Part shown: piece by piece, positions 43,174 to 57,742 of the stretch
Layout: the number at the start of each line of letters is the position of its first letter
Numbering within the stretch: position 1 is the first letter of the stretch
Source of the DNA: Adiantum capillus-veneris
Taxonomy: Eukaryota > Streptophyta > Polypodiopsida > Polypodiales > Pteridaceae
Assembly: GCA_014529385.2 (NCBI GenBank)
Contig: CM043948.1
Span: 75,104,791-75,168,790, forward strand
DNA: 64,000 bases
Direction of reading: 5' to 3'
Notes under the pieces: generated by a model
The model's database searches: none
What the model was told of the DNA's origin: nothing
What the model saw: the letters and a program-made list of their open reading frames with translations, nothing else
Translations under genes and position numbers: made by a program

Positions 43174-45250
43174 TCCTAAACATAAGGTTTTTTCTTCTTG
43201 GAAAAACCGGGATGCTGACTTTGGAAACTAATTCTGAAACTTAGCTCTAAGTTGGACCCACAGTCCATAATCCCTTAATTGGTTGACTAGTGTTAGGTGG
43301 TCCTTCATAGACTATTTTTCTGGTCTCCTGCTCACGGCTATTACAGTCTTTGACTTTGCTGGTTTAAGGTTTGCAGACCCAATTTATAGTAACTAATCTT
43401 ATCTATTTCCTTTTAGGACCACAAACCTTCTAGAATGACAGCCCGCATGAGTGTAAAACATAGCCTTGAGAATTATGCAAAGATTCTCGAACATATTAAG
43501 TTGTACCTAAAAAGAACATAAACAAAAAAAAGCTCTGGCAGCAGCTAGAACCAGGCCCTTCCTTGCTAGAAAGGCCAAAGATTGTATTACTTACTATCGT
43601 AAGTAATTGTAACCTCGGTAAAACTTTTTTGATATATTACAGACCCTTGCTCTCTCACAAGGATTGGAATTGACCTCTGAGCCCCTCTCTGTGTGGCCAC
43701 GTCTCTTCTCCTCAGATGTATTAACAGCTTGGATGCATCTCAACTAATATATGACTTGGCTCTTACCACAGACAAGAAAATGTCTATCTTGCACATGTTA
43801 TCTTTTAATGATTGGGTTAAAGTTTTGGCTACCTTGGAAAGGACTCCAAGGAAGGTTTGAATTTGATTTCCCAGTACATAGCCCAACTTACTATACTCTC
43901 TTTGCAATACCAACAGGAGCTTGCCCTATTCTCTTCCTCTGGGGTTGATCTGTCTAACTTTTTGAGGAAGCTGTGTGGCCTCAATCCATCTTTTGTTAGT
44001 ACTCCGGCTACCCCTAATATCCCTCAAACTAGTGGTATCTTTTGTAGGGATAGTGCAACTCTTGAAGCCATCAAAGAATTTCAAAGTAATCTTTGTTCCC
44101 TCAATGACTAACCTCTTGGAAATGGTGCCAAGAATCTCTAAAGTTTTTCTTTTCTTACCTGTTAGACAGATTGAGATTGAGTCTTTTGGGGTGGACCATC
44201 ACCTTTGGGTCCTGCCCAACAAAGCTTTCCTAACACCTATTTTAAGTGAAGCCTGGTTTTACCTTGCCAACCTCCCTGCGTCTACAATCGAGGATTGCAG
44301 ACTCAAGATCTTAAAAGGTGGGCAATTTCTTGACAAAGGAGGACTCATCAAAGCACCCTAACCTCAATCTCATTGACCATTCTAAGTGCCCTTCTAATAC
44401 TGGCCTCTATATCCGTACGAAAGGGAACATGGCTAAAAGCAACCCAGACTTCTACATAGAATCCATTTGGAATGTTTTTTGACCCTATGTTAAATGTGCC
44501 TGCAGGTTTCTCGACCCTAAAGCCTCTTGCGAATCCAGCATCATGTGGTTTGATCATGCCATTTGGGTTTATACTCAACCATCTTGATCTACTCTTCCTA
44601 GAAAAACCAGTTGATTTTCACCTCTCCCTTATTTGCTCCTGGTTGGACGGCCAAGCTAAACAGATAGTAATTGCTCAGATTTCCTTTAACATCTTTCGTG
44701 GATTACTGCTGGATATCTTGAGGGAACTGAAATTTGATGAACCTGGAATCTACCTAACCACTTATGCTAACTACAAAGGTGTAAAGATTATCACTAGCTT
44801 ACTCAAACCGTGTATTGATAAGGATGATTCTCCTGCTGTGAAAAGACCCAATTCTCTCACTACCCCCAACTCTTTTACTTCTTTTTAAACACCTAGCTCT
44901 TCCTCCAATCAAGGGAGGTCTCGTAGCTTCACTAGCGGTAGAGGCAAAAACTCTCACATCAGGAATTTTCTTGAAATGTAACCCTTGGTGGGATTGCACG
45001 TTACTACGAGCCCTTGCGGATGAAGGATTTTCAACAAAGTAGCTCCAAGCCAAGGCTTTATCTACGTACAATGTCTTTTCCATAATATACTTCTCGATTG
45101 GATACAACCTAAAGCTCTTTTTTGTGAGTGCTTTGACCTTCTTTTTGGCAATCACAAACTGCTCGATAATGTTCTCATTGGTTGGATGTATCAACAAACC
45201 GTGAAAAACTTGGTTTACAGTAAGGATTTTCTTCGGCATGAATCTGTTCT
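43174..45250 (+). pseudogene. upstream part of the Penelope-like element, poorly resolved
   Basis: Several plus-strand stretches look protein-like in changing frames: around 43440-43560 (MTARMSVKHSLENYAKILEH), 43857-44111, 44100-44360 (LPASTIEDCRLKILKGG) and 44472-44888 (RGLLLDILRELKFDEPGIYL). In N-terminal-endonuclease Penelope-like elements this is where a GIY-YIG nuclease would sit. I cannot identify a convincing GIY-YIG core. It may be lost, too degraded, or of a divergent type. Confidence 0.4.
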
Positions 45251-45251
45251 C

Positions 45252-46957
45252 GAATGTACATGCAATCACATATTGAAAAAAATTTGATACATACGGTTGT
45301 CACGTTTGTACTTGTGATCTTAGTATCATTGATAATATCAAAGTTCAAAAAATCTTGGCCAATTGGCTCAATCACATACCGAACTTTCCCAAAAATCCTT
45401 ATCTCGCTCTAGCAGCTTTACTTAGCTGTTTAACTGACCTTCTCAGTTCTTTCCAATTGGAGAAGACAGTCCTACTAGACTTAACAGAAGTTGTGAAGGA
45501 ATGTTTCTTTCGAAAAATATCACAAATCCCTAGAAAATGGTTATTTACTGATAACTCCTAGTTAACACCGGAACTTGCTCTTGATTTCCAAAAGATATCT
45601 AATAATTGGTTCATACTCAAACTGGATAAAAGCTCTAATTGTCCCACTCTTATTTGCAAAAACCTTGCTTGGAATGTTGCCCGTGATCGGGTTTCTGGGC
45701 AGAATTCTTTAGAATTAACTCTTCCATACACACTGTCACCAATAGCATCTCAAGACACTTGGAGAATTTAGGCTATATTGTACAGGACACTAAACTGCCA
45801 ATACTTTTTCCCACCTATAAGATACATAAACACAAATTTAGATGGATATCTGACGCTTCTAATAGTATTTTTACTGATATCACCAAGGATATCACTTTAT
45901 GCCTTGACCTAATATTAGGTGAGTTTGAACTTATTTGTGCCTCTAAACAAAAAATCTGTCACGACTTTCTTCAAATACAGTACAACCCCTTCTGGATAAC
46001 AAAAAACTCCACTGAAGTCTCTCGATCTTAACCTCCCTAAAAAAATCTTCCATATTATTTCTGCAAATATCACACAATGTTATGAAAACATTCCCCTTGA
46101 TGGGAGTCTTGGCCTTAAGAATGTTCTAGCCAAAGTAATTGGAATGGCTTTCTCCAATACAGGAAAGAAGAATCTTTTTTACATATCACTTTTCAAAAAA
46201 CCAAAGTGGATAAAAAAGATGTACTCCATACACCCCCTACACTTCAATGAAGAGAAGCTTTTTCGGTACATTTCATGGTTGCTTGATAACTGTACTATCC
46301 TTTCTGGAGGACATTGTTTTAACCAATGCCTGGGCATCCCCATGGGGTTCTCCTATTCTCCACTTATGTGGAATACCTACCTAGCCTTCTTCGAATACAA
46401 ATGGTTTCTTAAAACCATGGAATATAGGGAATAATAATCTTTCACTGTTCAGACATACTTACAGATACATGGATGACATACTTAGCATCAACAATATGGC
46501 TTTCTTTGTGTAAACCTGCCGCATATATCCTCACTGCTTAATGATTGAACCTACTTCCTTACACGAGTTCTTAACACCCAATGGGGCTCTTTGTACCTTA
46601 GTTTAGTTCCTTAACCTTTCAATCTCCCTTCATATTCCTTGTGTTGGTGGATACCACCTAAGGTTTGTGTGGAAAAGGGATCTTCTTAAACTACCACCTT
46701 CGGAGTTCATTAAGAGGAATAATAATAGACCTCACAAAGCAGCACTTAGTACTTGTATCAGCCTACTCTATTTAATCATCGACTCTTCCTCCAACTATCT
46801 CCTTGCCTGGGAGGATATAAAACTACTAATAGGTAAATATTGCCATAACGGGTTGAGTAGAAGCCAAATAGTCAAAAACATTATACAATCTCTTACTCAG
46901 CATGACTGGCCTGGGTTACACTTTAAACATGAAAATCTCATTTCTTTAATAAGGTAG
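45252..46957 (+). pseudogene. Penelope-like reverse transcriptase with CxC linker
   Basis: Reading across frameshifts: ECTCNHILKK (CxC, 45252 onward), one-base shift in an A tract, GCHVCTCDLSIIDN (45295-45336), NNWFILKLDKSSNCPTLICK (about 45600-45660), PTYKIHKHKFRW (45810-45845), then motif A ITQCYENIPLDG, where Asn (SANIT) stands at the expected catalytic Asp. GIPMGFSYSPLMW follows (46333-46371), and after another shift RYMDDILSINN (46463-46495). It ends with SRSQIVKNIIQ and TAG at 46955. The set HVxTxDLSII, DK, IxKIHK, GIPMG, YMDD is that of Penelope-like reverse transcriptases of the N-terminal-endonuclease (Naiad/Chlamys) type, not of LINE, copia or gypsy. Stops and at least three frameshifts show it is dead. 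Confidence 0.75.
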
Positions 46958-46982
46958 TAGGCCCATTCACAATGGGCCTACT
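46956..46982 (+). other. perfect 11-bp stem hairpin at the end of the RT frame
   Basis: AGTAGGCCCAT and ATGGGCCTACT flank a five-base loop TCACA. The stem overlaps the RT stop codon. It could be a structured 3' RNA signal of the element. Confidence 0.85.
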
Positions 46983-47019
46983 ATCAACCCATTGTGTTTT
47001 GGTGCCTAGGACAGGGCAG

Positions 47020-49084
<2,065 letters not shown>

Positions 49085-50997
49085 TTTGGTATAGCAAGCT
49101 GACCATAGAAAAACTGAGTTGCTACCCTGTGCTATATATTTTTTGAGTTGTGGCTGTAAGGGATTCTACCTTATGCTTTACATGTTAAATTACTACCTTA
49201 GGGCTGTGGTTGCTCTAGCACCACATCTGGAGGGAGTTGTTGACTTTCTCGGAATCACTGTAATATCCAAGTTTTTGAGCTCGAGGGGTTAAATTGAGTT
49301 GCTGTCTTATAAGAGATAACCTTGTCACAACAGTTGACCGTAGTATACTTATCCATAGCCTAAAGATTTAAAAAAAAAACTCGGAATTGGTACTGCTAAC
49401 ATACTTTTTGCATGGTTGAGTAAAATACCACCTTATGGGTATCACCTCTTTCACTTAAAACCCTCTTAAAAGCCCTTACCTGAGCGTGTGTGGTGTTTTT
49501 ATTCAATGAAATTTCGGTATCATTGTGTCGCGGCGCGCATAACACCTGCTTTGCTATAACCGAGCTGGCTCGAGGTCTCTGCCTACCTCACCTGGAGAAA
49601 TGTGTAGCTGTTATGGATGAGTGATTCTCGACTGATGCATCACCCCCGCATATGAGTACCTTTTTGGCAAAACTCCCTGCCTCCTCTACCATATAAGGTG
49701 AGGGGCTCTTCCCCTCACTTAGACGAGGTCTTGGTATTCACTTTCTTGGTGTGGCGGATAGTCTGCAAGACTAGTTGATGATTGGCTCTGTAGTAACTGT
49801 GCTGACTGTTGCAGGACTTCTACTTCAAGGTTTTCTATTCACTATCTGTAGGGCATACTTTGCAATTCCATGATAGGAGTTTCTTTCTGTTGACATATAA
49901 AAGATGGATGGTTTTGTCTTCTGATAATTACGGTTGATGAAGTTACATTTAAGAAGAAAAAGGCTGATAATTTTGGGTTTTGATACTGATGATGGGCTGT
50001 AAAGTAAAAGCATGAAGGTTTAACTGGTTTTTTTATAAAAAAAAGTTGTTTCACCTTTAGAACATTGGCAAAATCATACATGGGATTTTCGTAGTAATAG
50101 CATTTAGTTTGGTAAAACCTCGGCTCTGATAAGCACATATCAGTTGTGATTTTTTTCTGTCTGGTTTGGATTACATACACTCACTCTGGTCTTTTTTGGT
50201 TGCTTGACATGAAAATGGCATCAAGTGTATGGTTACTGAAACATGGTCATATAGGGAAACTGACCTAACTATGCTAAATCACTGGATGATACTCTGATGT
50301 ATCTTGTGATGGTTCATATACTGGTAGGTTATGAGGAGATTCATGGAAACTTATCTTGGAGAACTGATGCTTTTTTTGCATTAAAATTGATACTTATGGA
50401 GACTTCTGTGGTATTACTGGTTATACTGCCAAAATTTTGATAAGTTGCAGATGTTTAGAATATTCAATTTACAGATATTTGGAGAAAATGGAGTTAGTAC
50501 TTGATGATATGGTTGGGTCTAACTTTACACCTTCTGCTTGAGGCTGGAATTAACCGGATCTGGTTTTCCATTTTACTGATCTGGTTTGATATAACTAATT
50601 GTAGCCAGACCTTATTCCTTCTACTTGCTCTTGGGTATGGTTGGAATTAGCCGGATCTGGCTCTGGTGCTAACTTATGAAAAATCTGGTTATCTGGTTTA
50701 TAACTACCTAGTGATGATACTAGCATATAATTTATTCTGGTGTTTTACTATTTGCCCTAACATTATTATATAAAAAAAAAGCTTCTACTTTTTGCCTATT
50801 TGTAATGACTTAGTTTTGGTCCTTATACACCATCTAGTTCTTGGTAATGATACTACCTTGAAAACCTCACTTAAGTCTTTTTGGAATAAACTATGATTGA
50901 GACCTATATGATGTAATGTTACTGTGGCCCTGGCTGTTACTTCTCTGGCTTTTTATTTCTCTGAACTGATGGTTCAACTCTTACTGTAGTTTCAAAG
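49085..50997. other. AT-rich unassigned DNA with one strong hairpin
   Basis: No protein frame is credible here. A perfect inverted repeat GTGAGGGG / CCCCTCAC lies at 49699-49719 with a CTCTT loop. Its context ('cctcctctac catataaggtgagg ... cccctcacttag') resembles the GC-rich block of the pseudo-LTRs, so it may be a very diverged further copy. Confidence 0.5.
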
Positions 50998-51590
50998 GAA
51001 TCCAAGACACAAGACACAAGACACAATTGTCTTGTTTGAATCCAAGCTCTTCTAAGAATCTGTGAAGCCACAGAATTTCTTTGCTTGCCTCTGTCATTGC
51101 TACATACTCTGCTTCCGTGGTAGAAAGTGAAACCACTTTCTGCAGCTTTGAAGCCCAGCTTACTGCTGTGCCTCCAACCGTGAACACATAGCCAGTAGTG
51201 CTCCTTGGAGTATCTTTGTCACCTACCATATCTGCATCAGCATACCCTTGTAGAAAAATATCAATTCCTCCAAAATACAAAGCATTTGTTGTTGTCCCTT
51301 TTAGATACCTAAGCATCCACTTCACAGCTTGCCAATGCTCTTTACCTGGGTTGTCCATGAACCTACTCACAACTCCCACTGCATGTGCAATGTCTGGCCT
51401 TGTCCAGACCATAGCATACATTAGAGAACCTACCGCTGCAGCATATGGAACTTTAGACATATAGGCTATCTCCTCTTGTGTCTTTGGACACATATCCTTC
51501 GTTAGTTTAAAATGACCAGCCAAAGGTGTAGAAACTGGTTTTGCATTTTGCATTGCAAACCTTTCTAGTACCTTCTTGAGATAGCTTTAT
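50998..51590 (-). pseudogene. copia RNase H region
   Basis: The frame 50981-51553 starts after a frameshift from pol near 51550. It shows the connection VSTPLAGHFKLTKD and YMSKVPYAAAVGSLMYAMV, then RNase H with GYADADMVGDKDTPRSTTGY and LSTTEAEYVAMTEA. The text stops making sense after ELGFKQDNCVL, where the domain normally continues for about 60 residues, so the element is cut at about 51010. Confidence 0.88.
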
Positions 51591-54500
51591 TGTCTTCTTC
51601 GTCCTGTCCCTTGATATTTTCATACCAAGTATCCTCTTTGCAGCACCTAAATCTTTCATTGAAAAAGATTTGGACAGCTCCTCTTTTAGGTCTTTGATGT
51701 CCTGCATGTTAGCACTTGCAATCAACATTTCATCTACATACAACATTAGGATGATGAATTTCCCATCTCCCAAATTCTCCGTGTAGACGCAGTGATCCGA
51801 GTTGCATCTTGTGAATCCATGATCCAACATCCATCGATCAAACTTCAAGTACCATTGTCTTGATGCTTTCTTTAAACCATACAAGCTCTTCTTTAATCTG
51901 CAAACCATTTTCTCCTTACCTTTTACTTCATACCCCTTTGGTTGAAGCATGTAGATTTCCTCCTCTAAGTCACCGTGAGGGAATGCCGTATTTACATCCA
52001 TTTGCTCGAGATTTAGATCATGAGCAGCCACAAGGCTTAAGACAAGCCTAATTGAGTTCATTTTTACAACAGGAGAAAATATTTCATTGAATTCAATACC
52101 TTTCTTTTGAGAAAAACCTTTTACCACAAGCCTAGACTTGTACCTTTTATTCCCACCTTCTTCTTCCTTTAGCTTGTACACCCATTTGTTTTGAAGTGCC
52201 CGCTTACCTTTAGGCAACTCAACCAACTCCCATGTTTGGTTGCGATGTAGTGAGTCCATCTCCACTTGCATGCTCTTCGTCCATTCTTCTTTGGATTCAT
52301 GTTGCGTAGCTTCTTCATATGATTCCGGCTCTCCAGAATCTGAGATCAAGAGATGGTTGAAGGAAGGAACAAACCTTTCTGGAGGTCTACTTGCTCTTGT
52401 AGATCTTCGGGGAATGAGTTGAGGCTCCTCATTTGGTTGACGTTGTTGCACATTGTCACCGTTTGCAGTCCTTGGGTCTTCACCGTCCTCAAGCTCCATG
52501 TACTCATCACCTATTTCTTTTGTTTGTTTTCTTTCCAAGTAATCTTTGTACATATTTTGTTCGTTAAAAATTACATCCCTACTCCTTAAGATTTTACCAT
52601 CTTCAGGATTCCATAGGCGATACCCAAAGTCTCCTTCTCCATAGCCAATGAAGAAACACTTTTTGGACTTTGCATCTAACTTTGATCTTAGGCTTCTATC
52701 TATGTGCATGAAAGCCTCACACCCAAACACTTTGAGAAATGCATAATTCACCGGTTTACCTGTCCATGCCTCTTCTGGAACTCCCCCATCCAATGCCGTT
52801 GAGGGTGACCGATTGATTAAGTACACAGACGTACTTACAACTTCCGCCCAAAGCTCAAGCGGTAGGCCTGCATGTAGCCGCATGCTTCGTGCTCGTTCCA
52901 TGATTGTCCTGTTTATCCTTTCCGAAATCCCATTTTGTTGGGGTGTCCTTGGGGTTGTCCTTTGCCTCCGAATGCCATTACTAGCACAAAAGCTTTCAAA
53001 AGCTTGGCTGCAATATTCACCTCCATTGTCGGATCTGAGGCATTTAACCTTGGTACCTGTTTCATTCTCCACAAAGGCTTTCCACCTTTGAAATATGGAA
53101 AATACATCGGATTTATTCTTCATGACATAAACCCATGTTTTTCTAGTCGCATCGTCTATGAATGTTACATAGTACAATGAGCCACCAAGTGATGGTGTAC
53201 TTGTAGGACCCCAAACATCAGAATGAACCAACTCAAGTTTTTTATTTTTTCTTTCATTTCCTGATTTTTGAAATTTTACCCTCTTTTGTTTACCATAAAC
53301 ACAATCTTCACAGAACTCTAAGTCCACTTCTTTCAAACCTGGTAGAAGCTTCTTTGTTTGAAGGATTTGCATTCCTTTGGCACTCATATGCCCAAGTCGG
53401 TAGTGCCACACCGCACTGTCAACTTCTGTAGTTGCTGCACAAGCTGAAGGTTGCATGCTAACAGTACACAAGTAAAGTGTACCGACTTTTTCACCCTTGG
53501 CAACCACCAAAGATCCCTTTGAGATCTTCCACCGTTCGTTTCCGAATGCAATGTTGTGACCTTCATCGTCCAATTGTCCTGTAGAGATCAAATTTTTGCG
53601 AAGAGAAGGAACATGCCTAACATCTTTAAGCTTCCATTCATTTCCGTTAGCAGTTTTGACAGAAACTGTACCTTTGCCGACAATCTCACAAGCTTCATCA
53701 TCTCCCAAGTATACATACCCAAAATTACCTTTGGTGTAGTCTTGGAAATGTTGCTTGTGTGGTGTCGCATGGAATGAAGCCCCGGAATCTACTATCCAGG
53801 AATTAGACACATTGTCTAATGAGAGAATTAGAGCATCTTGCTCTACTTTACCTGCCACATTGGCCTCCGATGTTGGCTTGTTGTCTTGAGACTCTGTCTC
53901 CTTCTTCTTCTTGGACCAGCAATCCTTCTTGACGTGGCCCTTCTTGCCCCAGTTCCAACATTCAAGAACTGACTTTGTGCGTGACTTGCTCCGCCTTGAG
54001 CGATCACGACCCTTTTGGTTTTTGAACCTCTCCTTAAGCCTTCCTCTTGTTTCCACTGATAGTGCAGCACTTGATGATTCTCCTGTGCTTCTCCTTCGCA
54101 TTTCCTCGCTTAGGAGAACACCCACAACATCATCAAACTTAAGAGTATTTGTGCTAGAGATAGAATTACTTACAGCCATCACAAGGCTGTCCCAACTATC
54201 CGGTAGAGATGATAGTATAAGTAGAGCTCGCACTTCGTCATCGAAATTGATTTTCATTGATCGAAGTTGACTTATGTTTGTGTTAAAGTCATTTAGGTGT
54301 TCTACAATTGAAGCATTATCTGCCATCTTTAGATTGAACAAGCGCTTCATAAGAAATACCTTATTTGATGCCGATGGTTTCTCGTAGAAGTTGTCAAGTG
54401 ACTTCATCAAGTCCTCCGTGGTCTTCATCTCCGAAACATTGAAGGCCACCGTTGACGCCAAGCTTAACCGGATTGTTCCCAGTGCCTTTCGATCAAGGAC

Positions 54501-54659
54501 AATCCATGCTTCATCTGCCATTGTTGCAGGCTTCTTCGCAAGACCGCCTAGTGGCAAATAGAGGTCCTTCTGGTAGAGATAGTCTTCAATCTACATCTTC
54601 CAATGTTGGTAGTTTTTGCCATTGAACTTCTCAATCTTGAGCTTCCCTTCCTCCGCCAT
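51550..54659 (-). pseudogene. copia gag-pol
   Basis: The likely start is ATG at 54659 (MAEEGKLKIEKFNGKNYQHW). An in-frame TAG (54591-54593) at codon 23 interrupts it, and the frame is then open to 51550. Gag includes the UBN2-like region and a knuckle CWNWGKKGHVKKDC whose second Cys is Trp (53949-53951). The protease active site is normal (SWIVDSGASFHATP). Integrase has its zinc region (WHYRLGHMS, CEDCVYGKQ) and triad (HSDVWGP, RSDNGGEY, GISERINRT). Reverse transcriptase has WVYKLK, motif A QMDVNTAFPHGDL and YVDE in place of YVDD (Glu at 51729-51731). So zinc binding and polymerase catalysis are both doubtful. Confidence 0.92.
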
Positions 54660-54718
54660 AACTCCCACTCAATTCAAGGAATCCTTTCCTTGAGATAATT
54701 TAGCTATGAGAAAACCTT

Positions 54719-54730
54719 GCTTTGATACCA
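54719..54730 (-). other. tRNA-iMet primer-binding site of the copia element
   Basis: The minus strand reads TGGTATCAAAGC, one mismatch from TGGTATCAGAGC, two bases inside the LTR edge. Confidence 0.88.
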
Positions 54731-54732
54731 GT

Positions 54733-55532
54733 TGTTAGAAAATAAGACGTAGCTAAAGAGATAATTGAGTAGATTACTTAATGGAGAGAGACAGATTTAT
54801 ATACACGAGATTATAGAGTAGAGAGAGAGAGAGAGAGAGTACACACGATATACGTGGTTCACCCAATGTGGGCTACGTCCACGGGAAAGCAGCCACTCAA
54901 TGGCTTTAGTACTTCAAAACAAGAAGTAGTTTACAAAGGGATTATACCCTTAATGGAGCTCCCGCCTTGCTTCACTCTCACCACCTCACACTCACCTTGT
55001 TGCATCAACTTCACACTATGAAATGTGTGTAGAAGTGGCCTCCTTTTATAGGCCAAAAGGGATGCCCTCTCTTATGAGAGACAGCCATGTGTAGCCACCC
55101 TTGTGCGAATAATTCCAAATCGGACCCTCCAATCCGCCCATGTGTGGCCACCCTTGAGAAGACAAGTCCGCTTTTGTATTCGGCCACCGGCCACCGGCCA
55201 TTGACTTCCGTCCCACCCGCCATCGGCCATTGACTACTGGCCACCGGCCAACCGACCGATTGTTTTTCGACCACTTTCCGGCTGCCATCCGGCCATAATA
55301 TTCCGGCAAAAAAGAATATTCCGATGAAAAAAAAGTCTCGGGGGCCTCCGCCCTTGAGGCCTTTAAAGTTGGCCCTGATTCTTGTCCATGAAAAATTTGG
55401 TTTCCGGTGAGTGATTTTCCTTCACGCACGATGGCTTCTCCTCATAATGGGGGCCTTACAAATGTGCGCTTTTACCACAGAAAAGTACAAGGGTAAATCA
55501 GGCTCCATACTTAACACTTGTAATGGCTAACA
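54733..55532 (-). repeat. 5' LTR of the copia element
   Basis: On the plus strand it begins TGTTAG and ends GGCTAACA, giving the inverted termini TGTTA/TAACA typical of copia. A TATA box (CTATAAAAGG on the minus strand) lies at 55043-55052, and a (GA)n tract at 54818-54840. The region 55170-55290 is made of repeated GGCCACCGGCC-type words. The outer end at 55532 is inferred from the terminal inversion, since no second LTR exists. Confidence 0.65.
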
Positions 55533-55569
55533 GGAAGCCATCCGAGTCATAGGAAACTTGGCGGAGAGA

Positions 55570-56845
55570 CTGTAGAAGAGATGTCTTGAAGAAGAAAACT
55601 CAGTGTACTCGAATCTACTGAAACATGAGGGAATTACGTGCTCTCCACCCCGTCCAAAGAGGCCAGAATTTGTCCCAGCCAAAAAAGTATACATACGGCC
55701 GAATCAATGGCAGTACTCCAAAGATCCAAAAAGATCTACCGAAATGCATGCCAGGAAAGGGCGTGCGAAGAGTTGTAGAGATGCAATCCACAAACTGTAG
55801 TGTATGAGAACAAGACCACAATAAATTTGGAATGTTCTCAACTGTTGCACCACATCGAACACCTCGCAAAGAGGCCAATCTTCTAGATTGCAAAAATTTG
55901 CCAATCGGGAGAACCCCAACGATGCATCTCTACCCAAACAATTGCTCCTTCAGAGGCAACTTTGCATGCCACACTTTCATGACTTTACTCCGCCACCATG
56001 TAACACTCTTGTTCATATTCGATACCTTATTACAGTGTTCGTAGATCCAGGAGGACGACTGCAAATGAAAGTACACTTTCTTTGCAGAAATCAAAGAGAT
56101 TGAAGAACCAGCGTAGCGCCAATCACAAATTTGGTTTTCCATAACCAGCGGTGGAACATGAGCTATGGAGTCAACGAGATTTTTAATGGTGTCCCATATG
56201 CGCCTATAGTGCATCCCAAGACCAAAGGTAACATTGGCTTGTCTAAATGAGAGCACCTGTCCATCAGCATTCGTCACATCAATTATGCTGTTAATACCTT
56301 TCTGTGAGAAAAAATAAGCCTATCTAGGAGAGCGTTGAACAAGAGTTTGATAAAAAACCCGACTCCAATTTATGCTTTCTAATCGAAGTGAGTTTCCATA
56401 GTCATTATCTCTACCATGTCACAACAATTCTCGTGTGACCAATTTCCAATTCGCTACAAGGCTGGAAGCAAAGGGGCATCCATGTATTGTGGCCTCAAAC
56501 TTACCAAAAACCACATCCTAATATGACGGTTGCCAATGGCTTAAAGCTGGTGTAGAAACTGCATGAGAGCACAGAAACGCAAACATATGCGTCCAAGGCT
56601 GCTTTTGCCAACACCAACAACAAAGTGGCCTTTCTTGCTGTAATATGAGAACCCAAATGCAGAATATCCAGACCACCACAACGCTTTGGAGTACATAACT
56701 TATCCAGCGCAAGCAATCAAAGACCCTTTTACTGAGAGGAAGTAGATCAAAAGTGGTCGAGTATCCAAGACATCAAGGTCCAAAGATGACGAGGTGGCCA
56801 ATGCAACATAGGTAGGAAAAATTGCATGTATGCCACCAATATGGA
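55570..56845 (-). pseudogene. LINE ORF2 C-terminal region
   Basis: Several minus-strand frames (56501-56716, 55930-56277, 55615-55937) follow the polymerase. They include LDKLCTPKRCGGLDILHLGS, the usual W/VCxPKxxGGLGIxxL stretch of plant LINEs, and ENIPNLLWSCSHTLQF, the zf-RVT-like zinc region. They are broken by stops and indels. Confidence 0.72.
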
Positions 56846-57742
56846 CTAAACTATTTTGAGTCTTACATGTAGCGGCCAAGTGGATAATTTCCAATAGTGT
56901 AATTTAGACCCCAATTTGTTCTCAACCCAATCCAATAATTTTGCATTGTTAACCGACCAAGCCAGTGGATATCCAAGATGTCTCACAATGTGATCAGGCT
57001 TCACTATCTCACCTGGCCATAATACCGAGTGCCAATCCATTTGATGCAATGATAACAATTTAGATTTTAGGAAATTTACTTGCAGACCTGCAGCCAGCCC
57101 ATAAAAATGTAGAGCTTCCATGATGCATCGAACATCTTTAGGTCTATTTCTAGGCCGAAACATGGAGTCATTCGCATATGCTTGCACCAAAAAATGCTCT
57201 CGAGACGGCAGTTCCAATCCATGTAAATGCCTAGACGCGGTTAAGGAGTCAAATACAACAATAGAGGCTGCGTGGCATCAACATACAACATAGCACTCAA
57301 AGGGAAACCTTGCCTAACCGATCTACCAAGATCCCATAACCGAGTCAGCTTAGCATCAAAAATTTGAGCAGATTGACTATTCTCATATAGAAAATAGACC
57401 ACCCGAAACATTCTGGTACCAAAGCTCAAAGCCATCATGATATGAGCAATGAAGTCCCAATGAATAGTGTCAAATGATTTCTCTGTATCGACTTGCATGA
57501 TAAGTACATCATGTCGAGTATATTTTGCATACTCAATTGCAACAAAAGCATTAGCAATATTATTCAAAATTTTTCGGCGAGGGATGAATCCATATTGAGC
57601 GAGGTATGCCTAAGAACAAATAACCATTAATACGGGAAGCTATCATTTTTGAAAACAATTTGTAAACTACCGGCATAAGCATAATCGGACGCCAATGCGA
57701 GAAGTATTCACATAATGCTTGCTTGGGCAACAATTTCACCAA
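56846..57742 (-). pseudogene. LINE ORF2 reverse transcriptase core
   Basis: The frame 57560-57742 has LLPKQALCEYFSHWRPIMLM (normally NWRPIxLxN). The frame 57241-57567 has motif A, MQVDTEKSFDTIHWDF, and SVRQGFPLSAMLYV (normally RQGDPLSP). The frame 56846-57217 has motif C as YANDS instead of YADD and then LQVNFLKSKLLSL and HLGYPLAW. The changed motif C and the frameshifts mean no activity. The part from 57743 to 58570 is the linker between endonuclease and polymerase. Confidence 0.85.

Larger units (their letters stand above)
50998..55532 (-). mobile_element. Ty1/copia element (-), 3' end missing
   Basis: Gag, protease, integrase, reverse transcriptase and most of RNase H are present in order on the minus strand, with a primer site and an 800-bp 5' LTR on the right. 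The left side stops at about 50998-51015 inside RNase H, and no 3' LTR exists to the left. The style is again Tork/Tnt1. It is the best preserved coding element in the window (over 1,000 codons uninterrupted). Confidence 0.92.

Noticed and set aside
44743-44782. GIYLTTYANYKG as a GIY-YIG nuclease core
   Set aside because: The spacing between GIY and the YxG is too short, and no downstream Arg or Glu pattern is seen, so I do not claim the nuclease.
44799-45269. 156-codon minus-strand frame
   Set aside because: It overlaps the plus-strand Penelope-like coding relic, whose CxC region is recognisable; the minus frame resembles nothing I know.
49976-50000. CTGATGAT as the core of a hammerhead ribozyme
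   Set aside because: No matching GAAA box or paired stems follow at the right distance; N-terminal-nuclease Penelope elements are also known to lack canonical hammerheads.
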